64,000 nucleotides of DNA from NCBI GenBank assembly GCA_963835735.1, contig CAWIGP010000005.1, positions 574,988-638,987 on the forward strand. The letters run 5' to 3'. The position numbers were made by a program, and so were the translations under genes. Below are positions 43,518 through 51,779 of the stretch, one piece after another. The notes beneath the pieces are model-generated. The model searched no databases, was not told the origin of the DNA, and saw nothing but the letters and a program-made list of their open reading frames with translations. The stretch is from DASQMT01 sp963835735 (GTDB lineage Bacteria > Actinomycetota > Thermoleophilia > Solirubrobacterales > Solirubrobacteraceae). Position 1 is the stretch's first letter. Each line of letters opens with the position of its first letter.

Positions 43518-44063
43518 ATGGACTTCGAAGCGCCCACCGACCGCGAGATCCTGCTTACAGGCGATGCAGCAGGCTTTGCCGTCTTCTACGACCGCCACGC
43601 CGAGTGGGTGCTCGCGTTCGCGCGCCGCCGCAGCCCCGATGCCGAGAGCGCGGCCGATGTGACGGCCGAGGTCTTCGCCTCGGCGCTCGCCGAGCGCCGG
43701 CGCTACCGCTCGGAGAGCCCGTCCGCACACGCGTGGCTGATCGCGATCGCCTCGAACAAGGTCAACTCGGCGCTGCGGTCGGGCTACGCCGAGCGGCGCG
43801 CCCGCACGCGGCTCGGCATGCGGCCCGTCGAGGTGACCGACGACGACATCGCGCGCATCGACGCGCTGGCCGAGGCGGCGGTCGTCGTCGAGCTGCTCGA
43901 CGACCTGCCCGAGGATCAGCGTGCGGCCGTGCTGGCGCGCGTCGTCGACGAGCGCGGGTACGACGAGATCGCCGTCGGGGTCGGCGTGAGCGAGGCGGTC
44001 GCCCGCAAGCGCGTGAGCCGCGGCCTGGCCGGCCTGCGCAGGCGCTGGGAGGAACGGGCATGA
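43518..44063 (+). CDS. ECF RNA polymerase sigma factor
   Basis: A 181-residue two-domain sigma factor without C-terminal extension. Region 2 has FAVFYDRHAEWVLAFARRR and SAADVTAEVFASALAERRRY; region 4 has LLDDLPEDQRAAVLARVVDERGYDEIAVGVGVSEAVARKRVSRGL. The ATG at 43518 was chosen because the longer upstream frame does not look coding. Its stop overlaps the start of the following membrane protein (ATGA), which suggests an anti-sigma partner. Confidence 0.9.
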   Translation: MDFEAPTDREILLTGDAAGFAVFYDRHAEWVLAFARRRSPDAESAADVTAEVFASALAERRRYRSESPSAHAWLIAIASNKVNSALRSGYAERRARTRLGMRPVEVTDDDIARIDALAEAAVVVELLDDLPEDQRAAVLARVVDERGYDEIAVGVGVSEAVARKRVSRGLAGLRRRWEERA

Positions 44064-44929
44064 CAGGGCATCGCGAACCGTGGTACCTGGATCGGCTGCG
44101 CGCCGAGCTCCAGCGCGCCGCCGAGGCCGAGGACCGGCGCGAGCGCCGCGGCGCGCTAGGTCGCGTGCGCTTCCCGATCAAGCCGGTGCTGGCGATCGCC
44201 GCGATCGTGGCCGCCGTCGTGCTCGCAATCGCGGCCCTCGACGGCGGCGAGGCCGAGCGCAGCGCTGTGCCGGAGCCGGGTAAGAAGGTCGTCGTCACCC
44301 ACGTCGACGCCGGCATCCAGTTCAGCCTCGACGGACGGGTACTCACGGTGCGGCTGCTTCCAGGCCACAGCGAGACCCTCGGTACGATCAGCGGCGCGCG
44401 GATCAGCGCGACCTGCGGCGCGAACGTCGCCGCGCCGCCGGGTGATCCGCGGCGCGAGATCACACTCACGCGGCTCTGGCTGCCCGGCGAGACGAGCCTG
44501 AGCTACCGCTTCCCGCGCGACGTTTCGAGGTGGTGCAAGCTCGAGAACAATCGCGGCAACTTCCACGTGTTCGTGTGGTTCCCCGGCGCGTCGCCGGGGC
44601 CGAGGGAGCTGATCACCGAGACCGCCAACAACTGGGCGCGGCTGTTCGTCACCGGCTCTCAGATCCCCAACGACTACATGGGCCAGCCCGCCCTCGAGCG
44701 GATGAACTGCCAACGGGTCGGCGCCCCGAGGCCGATCCCGAACTGCACGCGGCCATCGCAGGCGTATCGACTGTCGTTCCATGCCGCGACGGTCCAGGAA
44801 ATCGCGATCAACGGTGACCGAGCGGCCGCCAGGTTCTCGAACGGCGAGACGATCGAGCTGCGGGGCACCGATCGCAGCTGGCTGGTCGACAAGTTCGGCG
44901 AGAACGCGGGCCGCGGGTTCTTCAAGTAG
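44060..44929 (+). CDS. Single-pass membrane protein, putative anti-sigma factor
   Basis: A 289-residue protein coupled to the sigma gene by an ATGA overlap. A cytoplasmic segment of about 35 residues, rich in Glu and Arg, precedes one hydrophobic helix (PVLAIAAIVAAVVLAIAAL). The outside domain of about 220 residues has five Cys, unlike the zinc anti-sigma domain (HxxxCxxC), which is absent. The gene order and topology fit an anti-sigma factor of non-ZAS type. It could instead be a cell-envelope target of the sigma factor. Confidence 0.65.
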   Translation: MTGHREPWYLDRLRAELQRAAEAEDRRERRGALGRVRFPIKPVLAIAAIVAAVVLAIAALDGGEAERSAVPEPGKKVVVTHVDAGIQFSLDGRVLTVRLLPGHSETLGTISGARISATCGANVAAPPGDPRREITLTRLWLPGETSLSYRFPRDVSRWCKLENNRGNFHVFVWFPGASPGPRELITETANNWARLFVTGSQIPNDYMGQPALERMNCQRVGAPRPIPNCTRPSQAYRLSFHAATVQEIAINGDRAAARFSNGETIELRGTDRSWLVDKFGENAGRGFFK

Positions 44930-44980
44930 CGCTCCGGACGACACGGCGCAGCGAGCCGAGTAGATCCGTCGCCGCTCGCC

Positions 44981-45011
44981 GCGCTACTCCTAGAGGCACG
45001 AGGAGCAGCGC
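44981..45011 (+). terminator. Hairpin after the sigma/anti-sigma pair
   Basis: GCGCTACTCCT pairs with AGGAGCAGCGC (one mismatch) around a 9-nt loop, 52 bp after the stop of the membrane protein gene. Confidence 0.5.
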
Positions 45012-45160
45012 GCACGCCTCGCCCGCGGCCACTCCTTCCAGGCGAAGGCAGCACTGGGCGACGTTGGTCACGAGACGCCGAGCGAGTGGCCTTGCGCGCG
45101 CATCAGCGATCCGCGAGGATCGCTCGGTCCCCAACAACCCCAGTCGGGTGGAGGCTTCGC

Positions 45161-45487
45161 ATGCCGCTGTACCTCGGCCGCTTCAGCTACACGCCGGACG
45201 CCATGAAGGCGCTGCTCGCTCAGCCGCAGGACAGGAGCGCCGCGGCGCGAGAAGTGGCCGAGTCACTTGGCGGCAAGCTCTTGGGCTTCTGGTACGCCTT
45301 TGGCGAGTTCGACGGAGTCTTTCTGATGGAGGCGCCCGACAACGCGTCGGCGGCGGCGCTGGCTATGACCGTCGGCGCCAGCGGAGCGTTATCGGAGGTC
45401 GAGACCACCGTTCTGCTCGACATGGACGAGGCCCAGGATGCGATGCGGAAGGCCGCCGCAGCAACGTACCGGCCGCCAAGTTCATAG
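45161..45487 (+). CDS. GYD-domain protein
   Basis: A 108-residue protein of the GYD family (LYLGRFSYTPDAMKALLAQP, GFWYAFGEFDGVFLMEAPDN, ALAMTVGASGALSEVETTVLL). The family has a ferredoxin-like dimeric barrel and the sequence FGEFDGVFLMEAPD corresponds to its GxYD-type core. Function is unknown in general. GGAGG lies 8 nt before the ATG. Stand-alone gene. Confidence 0.82.
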   Translation: MPLYLGRFSYTPDAMKALLAQPQDRSAAAREVAESLGGKLLGFWYAFGEFDGVFLMEAPDNASAAALAMTVGASGALSEVETTVLLDMDEAQDAMRKAAAATYRPPSS

Positions 45488-45674
45488 AGCACTGCGTCGT
45501 CGAGATCGGCGAAGCGGCGAGCGAGCGAAGCAGTCGTAGCGTACGCAGTCGCGCTGCTGCTTGGAGGCATTCGGAGCAGTGCATCGACCTGCCGCCTCTC
45601 GCGCGACCAGTCACGGAGCGAGATCCTCGCCGGGCCGCTCCCTTCAGGCGATTGCAGTAGTCGGTGCCACTCCT

Positions 45675-45695
45675 GGTCGCGTCTGGGACGCGACC
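45675..45695 (+). terminator. 9-bp stem with 3-nt loop
   Basis: GGTCGCGTC and GACGCGACC pair perfectly around TGG and are followed by CTTGTCGATTTTGG. It could terminate the GYD transcript or form the leader of the RibD-C gene 84 bp downstream. Confidence 0.5.
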
Positions 45696-45778
45696 TTGTC
45701 GATTTTGGCATCACTGCTTCGACGTAGGAGCAGCAGGCGCGGCTGTGGAGCTGCGCCGTCGAAGACAAGGAGCAGGCT

Positions 45779-46351
45779 ATGTCCTCATCAGTGCTCGACA
45801 TGTCGATGTCCCTCGACGGGTACATCGCCGACCCCAACGATTTCCTCGGCGGCGACGATGGCGAGCGGCTGCACAAGTGGGCCAACGCAGACGGAGAGTC
45901 CGGCCAGCCGTCCGGGCCGGCCGGGCAATTCCAAGACGAATGGAACGCGGCCGGTGCGGTCCTCGCAGGGCGGCGGACTGCCGAGCTCATGGATCACTGG
46001 GGCGGTGATCATGGCGGTCTCCCGATCTTCGTCCCCAGCCACCGCCCGCCCGGCCCAGCAGCCCGTTGGGGCTATCCGTTGGTGACCTACGTGACCGACG
46101 GGATCGAAAGCGCGATGGCGCAGGCGAAGGCTGCCGCCGGGGACCGGGACGTGCAGGTGCGTGGCGCGTACACGGCGCAACGGGCGCTCGAGGCCGGGGT
46201 GCTCGATGAGGTGCAGATCCATCAGGTCCCGGTGCTGCTCGGCCGGGGGCGCCGGTTGTTCGACGTTCTGCCGTCGCTGATCGAGTTGGAGATCGTTCGG
46301 GTGATCGACACACCGGAGGCCACCCACATCCGCTACCGCATCCGCCGCTGA
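45779..46351 (+). CDS. Dihydrofolate reductase-like RibD C-terminal domain protein
   Basis: A 190-residue RibD-C/DHFR-fold protein, third copy in the window. Features are LDMSMSLDGYIADPNDF, AGRRTAELMDHWGG, YVTDGIESAMAQAKAAAGDR and VLLGRGRRLFDVLP. AAGGAG precedes the ATG. It is less similar to the copies at 25771 and 29135 than those are to each other. No sigma factor is adjacent, though an ECF sigma lies 1.7 kb upstream. Confidence 0.85.
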   Translation: MSSSVLDMSMSLDGYIADPNDFLGGDDGERLHKWANADGESGQPSGPAGQFQDEWNAAGAVLAGRRTAELMDHWGGDHGGLPIFVPSHRPPGPAARWGYPLVTYVTDGIESAMAQAKAAAGDRDVQVRGAYTAQRALEAGVLDEVQIHQVPVLLGRGRRLFDVLPSLIELEIVRVIDTPEATHIRYRIRR

Positions 46352-47062
46352 GCCGGTCGATAGCAGTCGTTTTTGCACGATCACCGCACGCCGGCATGCG
46401 GCTCTCCGAGTGCGGCGTTGCATTTTGGGGCGGCACCCGCTGTCGTGCGGTCACGGAGAAACGAGCGCTGGTCGCTCAGCTGCTACGGGCCTCATAATCG
46501 TCGGAACGATGGCCCGAGATCATCCGTCGAGATCGCCGCACCAGATAACACACCCGATTTCGTCCTCGCTGATGTGCCGTAATGCTGTCTGAAGGCGTGG
46601 GGTTTCGGGCTGCAGACGTTGAGCGCTGCCCGGTCGATCGGGGCGGCCCTCTGCCGCGCGGCCATTGAGCGCGTCGCCGCATGCGCCAGCGGTCGCTCGC
46701 ATCGCGTTCGACGCGGAGGCTCAAGACGTGGCGGTGACGCAACTCGGCAGTCGGACACCGGACGCGTCCGCGGTGCCGCTCACTGCTCCTGCCGCGTGGC
46801 AGGGGCGGCGCGACGTGGCCGCGTCCGGAGTGCCCCTTTCGCGTGATTCCGAAACTCCGGTCCGGCGTTGGTCCCGGCGGAGCGGTGACCAGTGCTGCTC
46901 CCGTGCGGAACTGGTGCGCGTCTGGCGGACGCCGCGACTGAAGCCCGCTGCGCGGCGGCGCGGCGGCGCGATCCGTGCCGCATTTGCCGGCGACGCCTTA
47001 CCGAGTCTGACTACCTTCAGTATGTAAGGCACACCGATCCTCGGCGAGGCCGGTACCGCGAG
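46352..47062. other. 710-bp region without a supported gene
   Basis: Several frames stay open for 60-120 codons on both strands but none resembles a protein family, and codon use is unlike the neighbours. I see no repeats or hairpins of note. It may be degraded sequence. Confidence 0.6.
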
Positions 47063-47391
47063 CTAGCCCCGGCCGTGTCGCTTCAGCAACGCGTTGAGCG
47101 TGGCGGGCGTCAGGTGCTGGGAGCGCGTCGAGCGACTCCAGGGCGGCGTACGTCTCGCAGAGCGTGACGCCGGTGCCTTCGCTGGTGAAGCGCGCGACCC
47201 AGCGCACGGCCGCGGCCTGGAACGCCGGGTCGTCGGCCTACCAACGTCGGCGCGACCCACGCGAAGGACCACAGCACCCGACCTGGCGGCCATTGGACGG
47301 AAGCACTAGGGATAGCCCCGTGAGCTCGCGAGAGGACGCGGCCGGCGGCGCCGGCTTGCTCCGGTGCTAGGACCTGGATCTCCAGTGTCAC
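47063..47391 (-). pseudogene. Small frame-shifted gene of unknown function
   Basis: Coding-like reading is spread over three frames: RVLWSFAWVAPTLVG from the start at 47391, then DDPAFQAAAVRWVARF and TGVTLCETYAALESLDAL, then LTPATLNALLKRHGRG and a stop at 47063. Joined, it would be about 110 residues. Two frame changes (near 47235 and 47110) break it. No named family. Confidence 0.4.
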
Positions 47392-47412
47392 GCCAATGTT
47401 CTTCCAAGGCTG

Positions 47413-47997
47413 TCAGGGTCCACTCGGGAATAGCCATCCGCGAAGAAGCCGGGTCACTCGCGGCATGACGACCCAGGTCATCAGCGGGACCGTGACCGCG
47501 GTCGTGATCGCGAGCCTGGGCACCGGCGCGAGATCCTCGAGGAGTGGGTCGAGGACGAGGACGACGCCGGTGATCAGCGGAAAGATCGTGACCCAGGTAA
47601 GGAGCGCCATCTTCCACGGCGGCGGCGGCGGCGCTCCAGGTTGGGCCGGCAGGGTGAACCAGCCCTCGAGCCCGGTGAGGTACCCCGTTCGCATCGGCTC
47701 GGCGGCGTGCGGCTCGGCGCGCTCGAGCCACTCCGAGCGCTCCGCCGATTCGAGCCATCGGCGGAGGTGCTCGGCGGAATCGAACCTGTAGACGGTGCGG
47801 TACTCGCCGCCCGTCCGGTTCGGACGGAAGACCTCGACCCCGAGGTGACCCGGAAAGCGGCTCGACGCGGCGATGATTGCCTCGAGAATCTCCTCGTAGG
47901 CCGTCTCGTGCCCCGGCCTGACGCGCCTTGTCATCGTGGTCGTAACCGCACCTTCCCCGTCGGGCGGCACCGGCGACCCGGGCTGATCCGAGATCAC
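47413..47997 (-). CDS. ABM-domain protein with C-terminal membrane helices
   Basis: A 194-residue protein. The N-terminal half is an antibiotic-biosynthesis-monooxygenase-type domain (VTTTMTRRVRPGHETAYEEIL, HLGVEVFRPNRTGGEY, FDSAEHLRRWLESAER). The C-terminal half has two hydrophobic helices (MALLTWVTIFPLITGVVLVL and LAITTAVTVPLMTWVVM), placing it in the membrane. This two-part arrangement is a known family of unknown activity. Its start overlaps the VOC stop by 4 bp. Confidence 0.85.
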   Translation of the reverse strand: MISDQPGSPVPPDGEGAVTTTMTRRVRPGHETAYEEILEAIIAASSRFPGHLGVEVFRPNRTGGEYRTVYRFDSAEHLRRWLESAERSEWLERAEPHAAEPMRTGYLTGLEGWFTLPAQPGAPPPPPWKMALLTWVTIFPLITGVVLVLDPLLEDLAPVPRLAITTAVTVPLMTWVVMPRVTRLLRGWLFPSGP

Positions 47998-48386
47998 CTG
48001 CTCACCTCGTCTTTGAACTCGAGCAGGCCGAGGTTGTTACCGCTCGGATCGATGAACCACGCGGCGAGCGCGAAACCCACATCCGCTACGCCGTCCACGG
48101 TCTTGAGCCACGGCTCGTCGTAGTCCCGGATCTCCACTCCGCGCGAGCGAAGCTCGGCCACCTCTGTGGCGAGATCGTCGACCCGCCAGGACGCCTTGGT
48201 TTGCTCCTCGGTAGTCCCGGTGCTGCTCTTCGTGACCACGAGCCGGCTGTCGCCGCCGCATCTGAATGTGACGAAGTCGTCGGATTCGAGCAGGACCTCG
48301 AGCCCGACCTTCTCGCCGTAAAACTCCTTCGCGACGGCAAGGTTGGATCCGAGAAGCATCACGTCGATTGGCTGACGTGCGAGCAT
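47994..48386 (-). CDS. VOC family (glyoxalase/bleomycin-resistance-like) protein
   Basis: A 130-residue vicinal-oxygen-chelate protein with paired beta-alpha-beta-beta-beta modules: VMLLGSNLAVAKEFYGEKVG, LEVLLESDDFVTFRC, and GVADVGFALAAWFIDPSGNN with LGLLEF, whose Glu is the usual metal ligand. The first metal His is not evident, so it may bind ligand without catalysis. It is the first gene of a two-gene operon with the ABM membrane protein (overlap ATGA). Confidence 0.85.
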   Translation of the reverse strand: MLARQPIDVMLLGSNLAVAKEFYGEKVGLEVLLESDDFVTFRCGGDSRLVVTKSSTGTTEEQTKASWRVDDLATEVAELRSRGVEIRDYDEPWLKTVDGVADVGFALAAWFIDPSGNNLGLLEFKDEVSR

Positions 48387-48553
48387 GGCGTGCCTCCTTC
48401 GTCAGGGGAACGGAGAACGATCGACGACGCCCGGGGCCGATCGTGGCCGGAAGGGTCCAGCCCGCGAGCCGGCGGGCGGGGCGAGATAGCCGATGATTGC
48501 GAGGATGCACGCCGGGACGGCGTCGTCGAGCCGACGGACTTCATAGCGGACGC

Positions 48554-49324
48554 TCACACCCCGAGTGACTCGATCACGAGTCGGGCGACCTCGGTGCCCG
48601 AGTACTGCTGTTGGCCGGTGATCAGCTGGTTGTCGCGTATCGCGAACGCCTTGAACAGGCCCGCCTGCACGTAGTTGGCGCCTCGCCGGCGGGCCTCGTC
48701 CTCGATGCGGAAGGGCTGCACGCGCTGGCCGACGGCCGTGTCGGTGAAGTCCTCCTCGACGTTGGCGAAGCCGGTGATCGTCTTGCCCGCGATCAGGCTG
48801 GAGCCGTCGGAGAGCTCGACGTCCAGTAGTGCGCAGACCCCGTGGCAGAGCGCGGCGGTCGGCTTCTCGGCCTCGTAGAACGCGGCTATCGCGCGCTTGA
48901 GGTCCTGGTTGTCGCGGAACTGGAACATCGGCGCTTGGCCGCCGCAGACCACCAGGGCGTCGTAATCGTGCAGGTCGAGTTCGGCCAGCTTGGGGGTCCG
49001 CTCGAGCAGGCGCGCGATCTCGGGCGTGTTGAGGGCTCCCATCGAGATCAGGTCATCCGAGGACCAGCGGCTCTCGTCACGCGGGTCCGACAGCGCGTCG
49101 ATCTCGACCCTGCCTCCGTCGGGACTGGCGACGGTCACCTCGTATCGGACCTTGCTGAATTCATAGAGCGGGTGAAACAGCTCTGCGGCCCAGAACCCCA
49201 CCGGCCAACCGGTCGTGGACGAGGTGGCGGGGTTGGCCACCACCATCAGCACCCTCGGCCTGCGAGTTGGCCGCGTGATGTCAACGGACTCATGGTGGGT
49301 GTCGGTGTCTTGCACCGTCGTCAT
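48554..49324 (-). CDS. DJ-1/PfpI family protein (Hsp31-like)
   Basis: A 256-residue class I amidotransferase-fold protein. The nucleophile elbow is AALCHGVCALL with the reactive Cys. The acidic partner is expected in the ATSSTTGWPVGFWAAELFHP segment, whose Glu lies at the family position. The pattern matches Hsp31-type glyoxalase III/chaperones, which detoxify methylglyoxal. It is last in an operon with an isochorismatase-like and a muconolactone-isomerase-like gene, its start overlapping the upstream stop (ATGA). Confidence 0.88.
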   Translation of the reverse strand: MTTVQDTDTHHESVDITRPTRRPRVLMVVANPATSSTTGWPVGFWAAELFHPLYEFSKVRYEVTVASPDGGRVEIDALSDPRDESRWSSDDLISMGALNTPEIARLLERTPKLAELDLHDYDALVVCGGQAPMFQFRDNQDLKRAIAAFYEAEKPTAALCHGVCALLDVELSDGSSLIAGKTITGFANVEEDFTDTAVGQRVQPFRIEDEARRRGANYVQAGLFKAFAIRDNQLITGQQQYSGTEVARLVIESLGV

Positions 49325-49992
49325 CGCGAGACCTCCTGAAGTGTGCGTTCGGGTCCTCGTGCCAGAAGGCCCGTGATCGTGGAGATGTCAGTCAAGATCG
49401 CGTCGCCGGCGAAGGCGAGGGCGTCGAGCGAGCGCTGGGCGGCCGATGGGTTCCCGGCCCCGCAGGCGTCGGTGACCACGACCGGGATCAGTCCGCGGTC
49501 GGCGCCGTGCCGGACGGTCGGCTCGAGCCCCACCTCTGTCGCAACGCCGACGATTGCGAAGGCGCTGACCTGCGTGTCGCGCAGCGCGAATTCGAGCGGA
49601 GTCCCCTCAAACGCGGACAACGAGAGCTTGTCGAAGATCGCCTCGGACTCGCGGGGCGCAAGGTCGGGCACGATTTGGAACCCCGGCGAGTCGCGCAGGA
49701 ACGGCGAGACGACGTCCTCGACCCGATCCTTGCGCTGCCAGCCCATCGCGGTCCGCAGCTGGGAGATCCCCATCAGCTCGATCGGCAGCGTCATGTGCCT
49801 GGTGAAGAACACCCTGACCCTTGCCTGGCGTGCCGCGTCGAGGACTCGCATCACCCGTGCGGTGACCTGCGGGCCGTCGGCGAGCTGGCTGACGACGCCG
49901 ACCTGCATGTCGTAGATGATCAGCGCGATGCGATCGGGCTGGCAGACGTCCGCCAGCGTGTCGGGGATCGCAAGGTTGCGGTGGTGTTGCAT
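49321..49992 (-). CDS. Isochorismatase-like hydrolase without the catalytic Cys
   Basis: A 223-residue cysteine-hydrolase-fold protein. The catalytic Asp is in IALIIYDMQVGVV. Where cysteine hydrolases have TEVC or TDYC, this one has VATEVGLEPTVRHGAD, Gly instead of Cys. True isochorismatases (EntB/PhzD) also lack the Cys, so a vinyl-ether hydrolase chemistry is possible; no siderophore or phenazine genes are nearby. Start ATG at 49992. It lies between the YciI-like and DJ-1 genes in one operon. Confidence 0.83.
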   Translation of the reverse strand: MQHHRNLAIPDTLADVCQPDRIALIIYDMQVGVVSQLADGPQVTARVMRVLDAARQARVRVFFTRHMTLPIELMGISQLRTAMGWQRKDRVEDVVSPFLRDSPGFQIVPDLAPRESEAIFDKLSLSAFEGTPLEFALRDTQVSAFAIVGVATEVGLEPTVRHGADRGLIPVVVTDACGAGNPSAAQRSLDALAFAGDAILTDISTITGLLARGPERTLQEVSR

Positions 49993-50024
49993 GGCGCCCC
50001 CTATTCGAGCGGGTTGGTCGCGGG

Positions 50025-50363
50025 TCAGTTGGCGACGGTGGTGGTGCGGTCGTGGGGCTCGGCGACGTCGATCTCGCTCCTGAACAGGCTCTCGATCGGG
50101 AGCGGAACCTGGAGCGGGATGAAGAACCACTCCAGGAAGCCGGCCTTGGTCAGCGGGAAGTCGTCGGTGTAGCGCTTGGCGTCCTCGACGCTGTCGAGCT
50201 CGAACACGATCGCCACGCCGGGCTCGTCGGCACGCGCGTAGTTCTCCCGGACGATCCCGGCCTTCCACAGACGCCACACGTTCGCGACCTCCTCAGCCAG
50301 ATACGGCTCGATCGTCTCCAACGTGACGCCGGGCCTGAATCGGTCATAAGCGAAGATCCGCAC
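50025..50363 (-). CDS. Muconolactone isomerase/YciI-like small protein
   Basis: A 112-residue ferredoxin-fold protein from the GTG at 50363, which has AGAGGAG 6 nt upstream. Features are IFAYDRFRPGVTLETIEPYL, VFELDSVEDAKRYTDDFPLT and FLEWFFIPLQVPLP. The arrangement matches muconolactone-isomerase-like domains. It is the first gene of a three-gene operon with the isochorismatase-like and DJ-1 proteins, spaced by 32 bp. Function unknown; no catechol pathway nearby. Confidence 0.7.
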   Translation of the reverse strand: MRIFAYDRFRPGVTLETIEPYLAEEVANVWRLWKAGIVRENYARADEPGVAIVFELDSVEDAKRYTDDFPLTKAGFLEWFFIPLQVPLPIESLFRSEIDVAEPHDRTTTVAN

Positions 50364-50429
50364 GATCGTCTCCTCTGTGAGTTGACTGCGATTCGATCCC
50401 CTCGGTTCTCGCCGGCACGCGCCGCCCAG

Positions 50430-50659
50430 CGGGCCGGCGGCAACCGTGTTCCAGGGCGGCTCGAGCGTGCCGACGCTTCGACGGTCCTGGCCTTGGCCGA
50501 TCGGCCGGTCGCTGAGCTCGGCGCCCGAGAATTTGCGAACGGTTTCGCCGTCGCGGTGGAACACGTTGAGCATCGGCACCTACGTTCCGTGGCGAACTGG
50601 GTGCCTTCGTGCCGCTCGTGACCATCCCAGGTCCAGCTGAAGACCGTCGGTTCCGTCAT
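50430..50659 (-). pseudogene. DUF899-like protein, C-terminal remnant with a frame change
   Basis: An ATG at 50659 begins TEPTVFSWTWDGHERHEGTQF. The reading then changes frame near 50585 and continues VPMLNVFHRDGETVRKF, QDRRSVGTLEPPWN, the C-terminal style of DUF899 thioredoxin-like proteins. It lacks the thioredoxin-like core. It compares with the intact DUF899 gene at 58075. It lies directly upstream of the operon at 50363. Confidence 0.55.
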
Positions 50660-50818
50660 CCGGCCTCCCTCTCATCGAGGAGGTCGTCAACGACGTCGAA
50701 CATGCGCTCCCAGATCGCGCGCTGGCGGTCGATCCAGTCGACCGCCTCGCCGAGAGCGTCCAGGTCGAGGTCCAGGAGGTGCGTGGAGTGTTCGTCGTTC
50801 CTCCGTTCCGGCTCAGCG
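50656..50818 (-). pseudogene. Probable ArsR-type regulator, C-terminal tail
   Basis: The frame reads DEHSTHLLDLDLDALGEAVD, WIDRQRAIWERMFDVVDDLL, then DEREAG-stop, overlapping the next ATG (ATGA). Tails of this form occur at the end of ArsR regulators that sit before SRPBCC or DUF899 genes, as at 57758. No HTH part remains; the MBL gene lies upstream. Assignment is tentative. Confidence 0.4.
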
Positions 50819-50850
50819 TCCGGCCCGCACAGCGCGGATGTACTCGACGA

Positions 50851-51684
50851 TCATGCGGCTGCGGCGTCCTGAGCGAGCTCGGCGGCGACGGCCGAGGCCC
50901 CTGCCGCGACGAGCCAGCTCAACGGAGCGCCCGGCAGGTAGCGTTCCATCAGGCTCGCCACCTGATTCGCGTCGTCCTCACTCAGCCCCGGTCGGCCGGC
51001 CGCCGCCCGCGCGATCGCCTCACGGGCCATCAGCAGGTAGCGGCGCTGCTCGGCGAGCACGGCCGGCACCGCGGGGGCGCCGTGGCCGACGTAGAGGGTG
51101 TGCACGCCGGCGAGGGCTTCCTCCGCCCGGTCGATCGTCCGGAGCCACGCGTCGGTGTGTCCGTCTGCGAGGTACGCGTGGGTGCCGTTGAAGGCCAGGT
51201 CACCGGCGAAGGCTGTATCGCCGTCGCCCAGCAGCCAGACGGTTTCGCTCTCGCTTTCGCATGGCCCGAAGTCCCAGGCGGTGAAGCGAAGGTCACCGAG
51301 TTCCACCGACTCCTCGTCTGCCACCGTCCGGTCTGGGAACGTGGCGCTCGTCGGCCACTCCCCCCCGAACATCGGTCCCCATTGGGCCCGCTTGGCGTCG
51401 TCCTTGGCGCGGATCTCCCGGTCGACGTCGCGATGCGCAATCACGCGCACGTCCTCGCCCGCGAGCAGCTCGGTGATCGTGTTGTAGTGATCGGGGTGCG
51501 GGTGCGTGACGAGCACGCCCAGAAGTGGTTTCCTGAGCGCCTCCAGGCGCGCCCGAAACGCGCGGCCGTCTGACAGCAGCAGCGGCGCGTCGATTGCGAC
51601 AACGCCCTCGGTGCCCTCGACCAGGTAGGAGTTGACGAACAGCCCGGTCTCGCCCGAGCGGTAGGTGTGCACGATCGGAGCCAC
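50851..51684 (-). CDS. MBL-fold metallo-hydrolase
   Basis: A 277-residue metallo-beta-lactamase-fold protein. The metal motif THPHPDHYN is complete, and AFAGDLAFNG, GHGAPA give the later ligands. The C-terminal 90 residues are helical. I chose the GTG at 51684 (PIVHTYRSGETGLF); another GTG at 51723 adds 13 residues. It is divergent from a LysR regulator with a TAACCC/GGGTTA repeat between, so it is a probable LysR target. Confidence 0.85.
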   Translation of the reverse strand: MAPIVHTYRSGETGLFVNSYLVEGTEGVVAIDAPLLLSDGRAFRARLEALRKPLLGVLVTHPHPDHYNTITELLAGEDVRVIAHRDVDREIRAKDDAKRAQWGPMFGGEWPTSATFPDRTVADEESVELGDLRFTAWDFGPCESESETVWLLGDGDTAFAGDLAFNGTHAYLADGHTDAWLRTIDRAEEALAGVHTLYVGHGAPAVPAVLAEQRRYLLMAREAIARAAAGRPGLSEDDANQVASLMERYLPGAPLSWLVAAGASAVAAELAQDAAAA

Positions 51685-51733
51685 GCGCCGCAGGCTAGGA
51701 ACGGCTTTACGCGGGGGCAACACGCATCCGGTC

Positions 51734-51765
51734 TAACCCGAGACCGAGGACGTATGGGAGGGTTA
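51734..51765. promoter_or_regulatory. Inverted repeat in the LysR/MBL divergent region
   Basis: TAACCC (51734-51739) and GGGTTA (51760-51765) are inverted arms 20 bp apart between the divergent MBL and lysR-type genes, a normal place for LysR binding. Confidence 0.45.
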
Positions 51766-51779
51766 CGCTCCTTCTTGAC

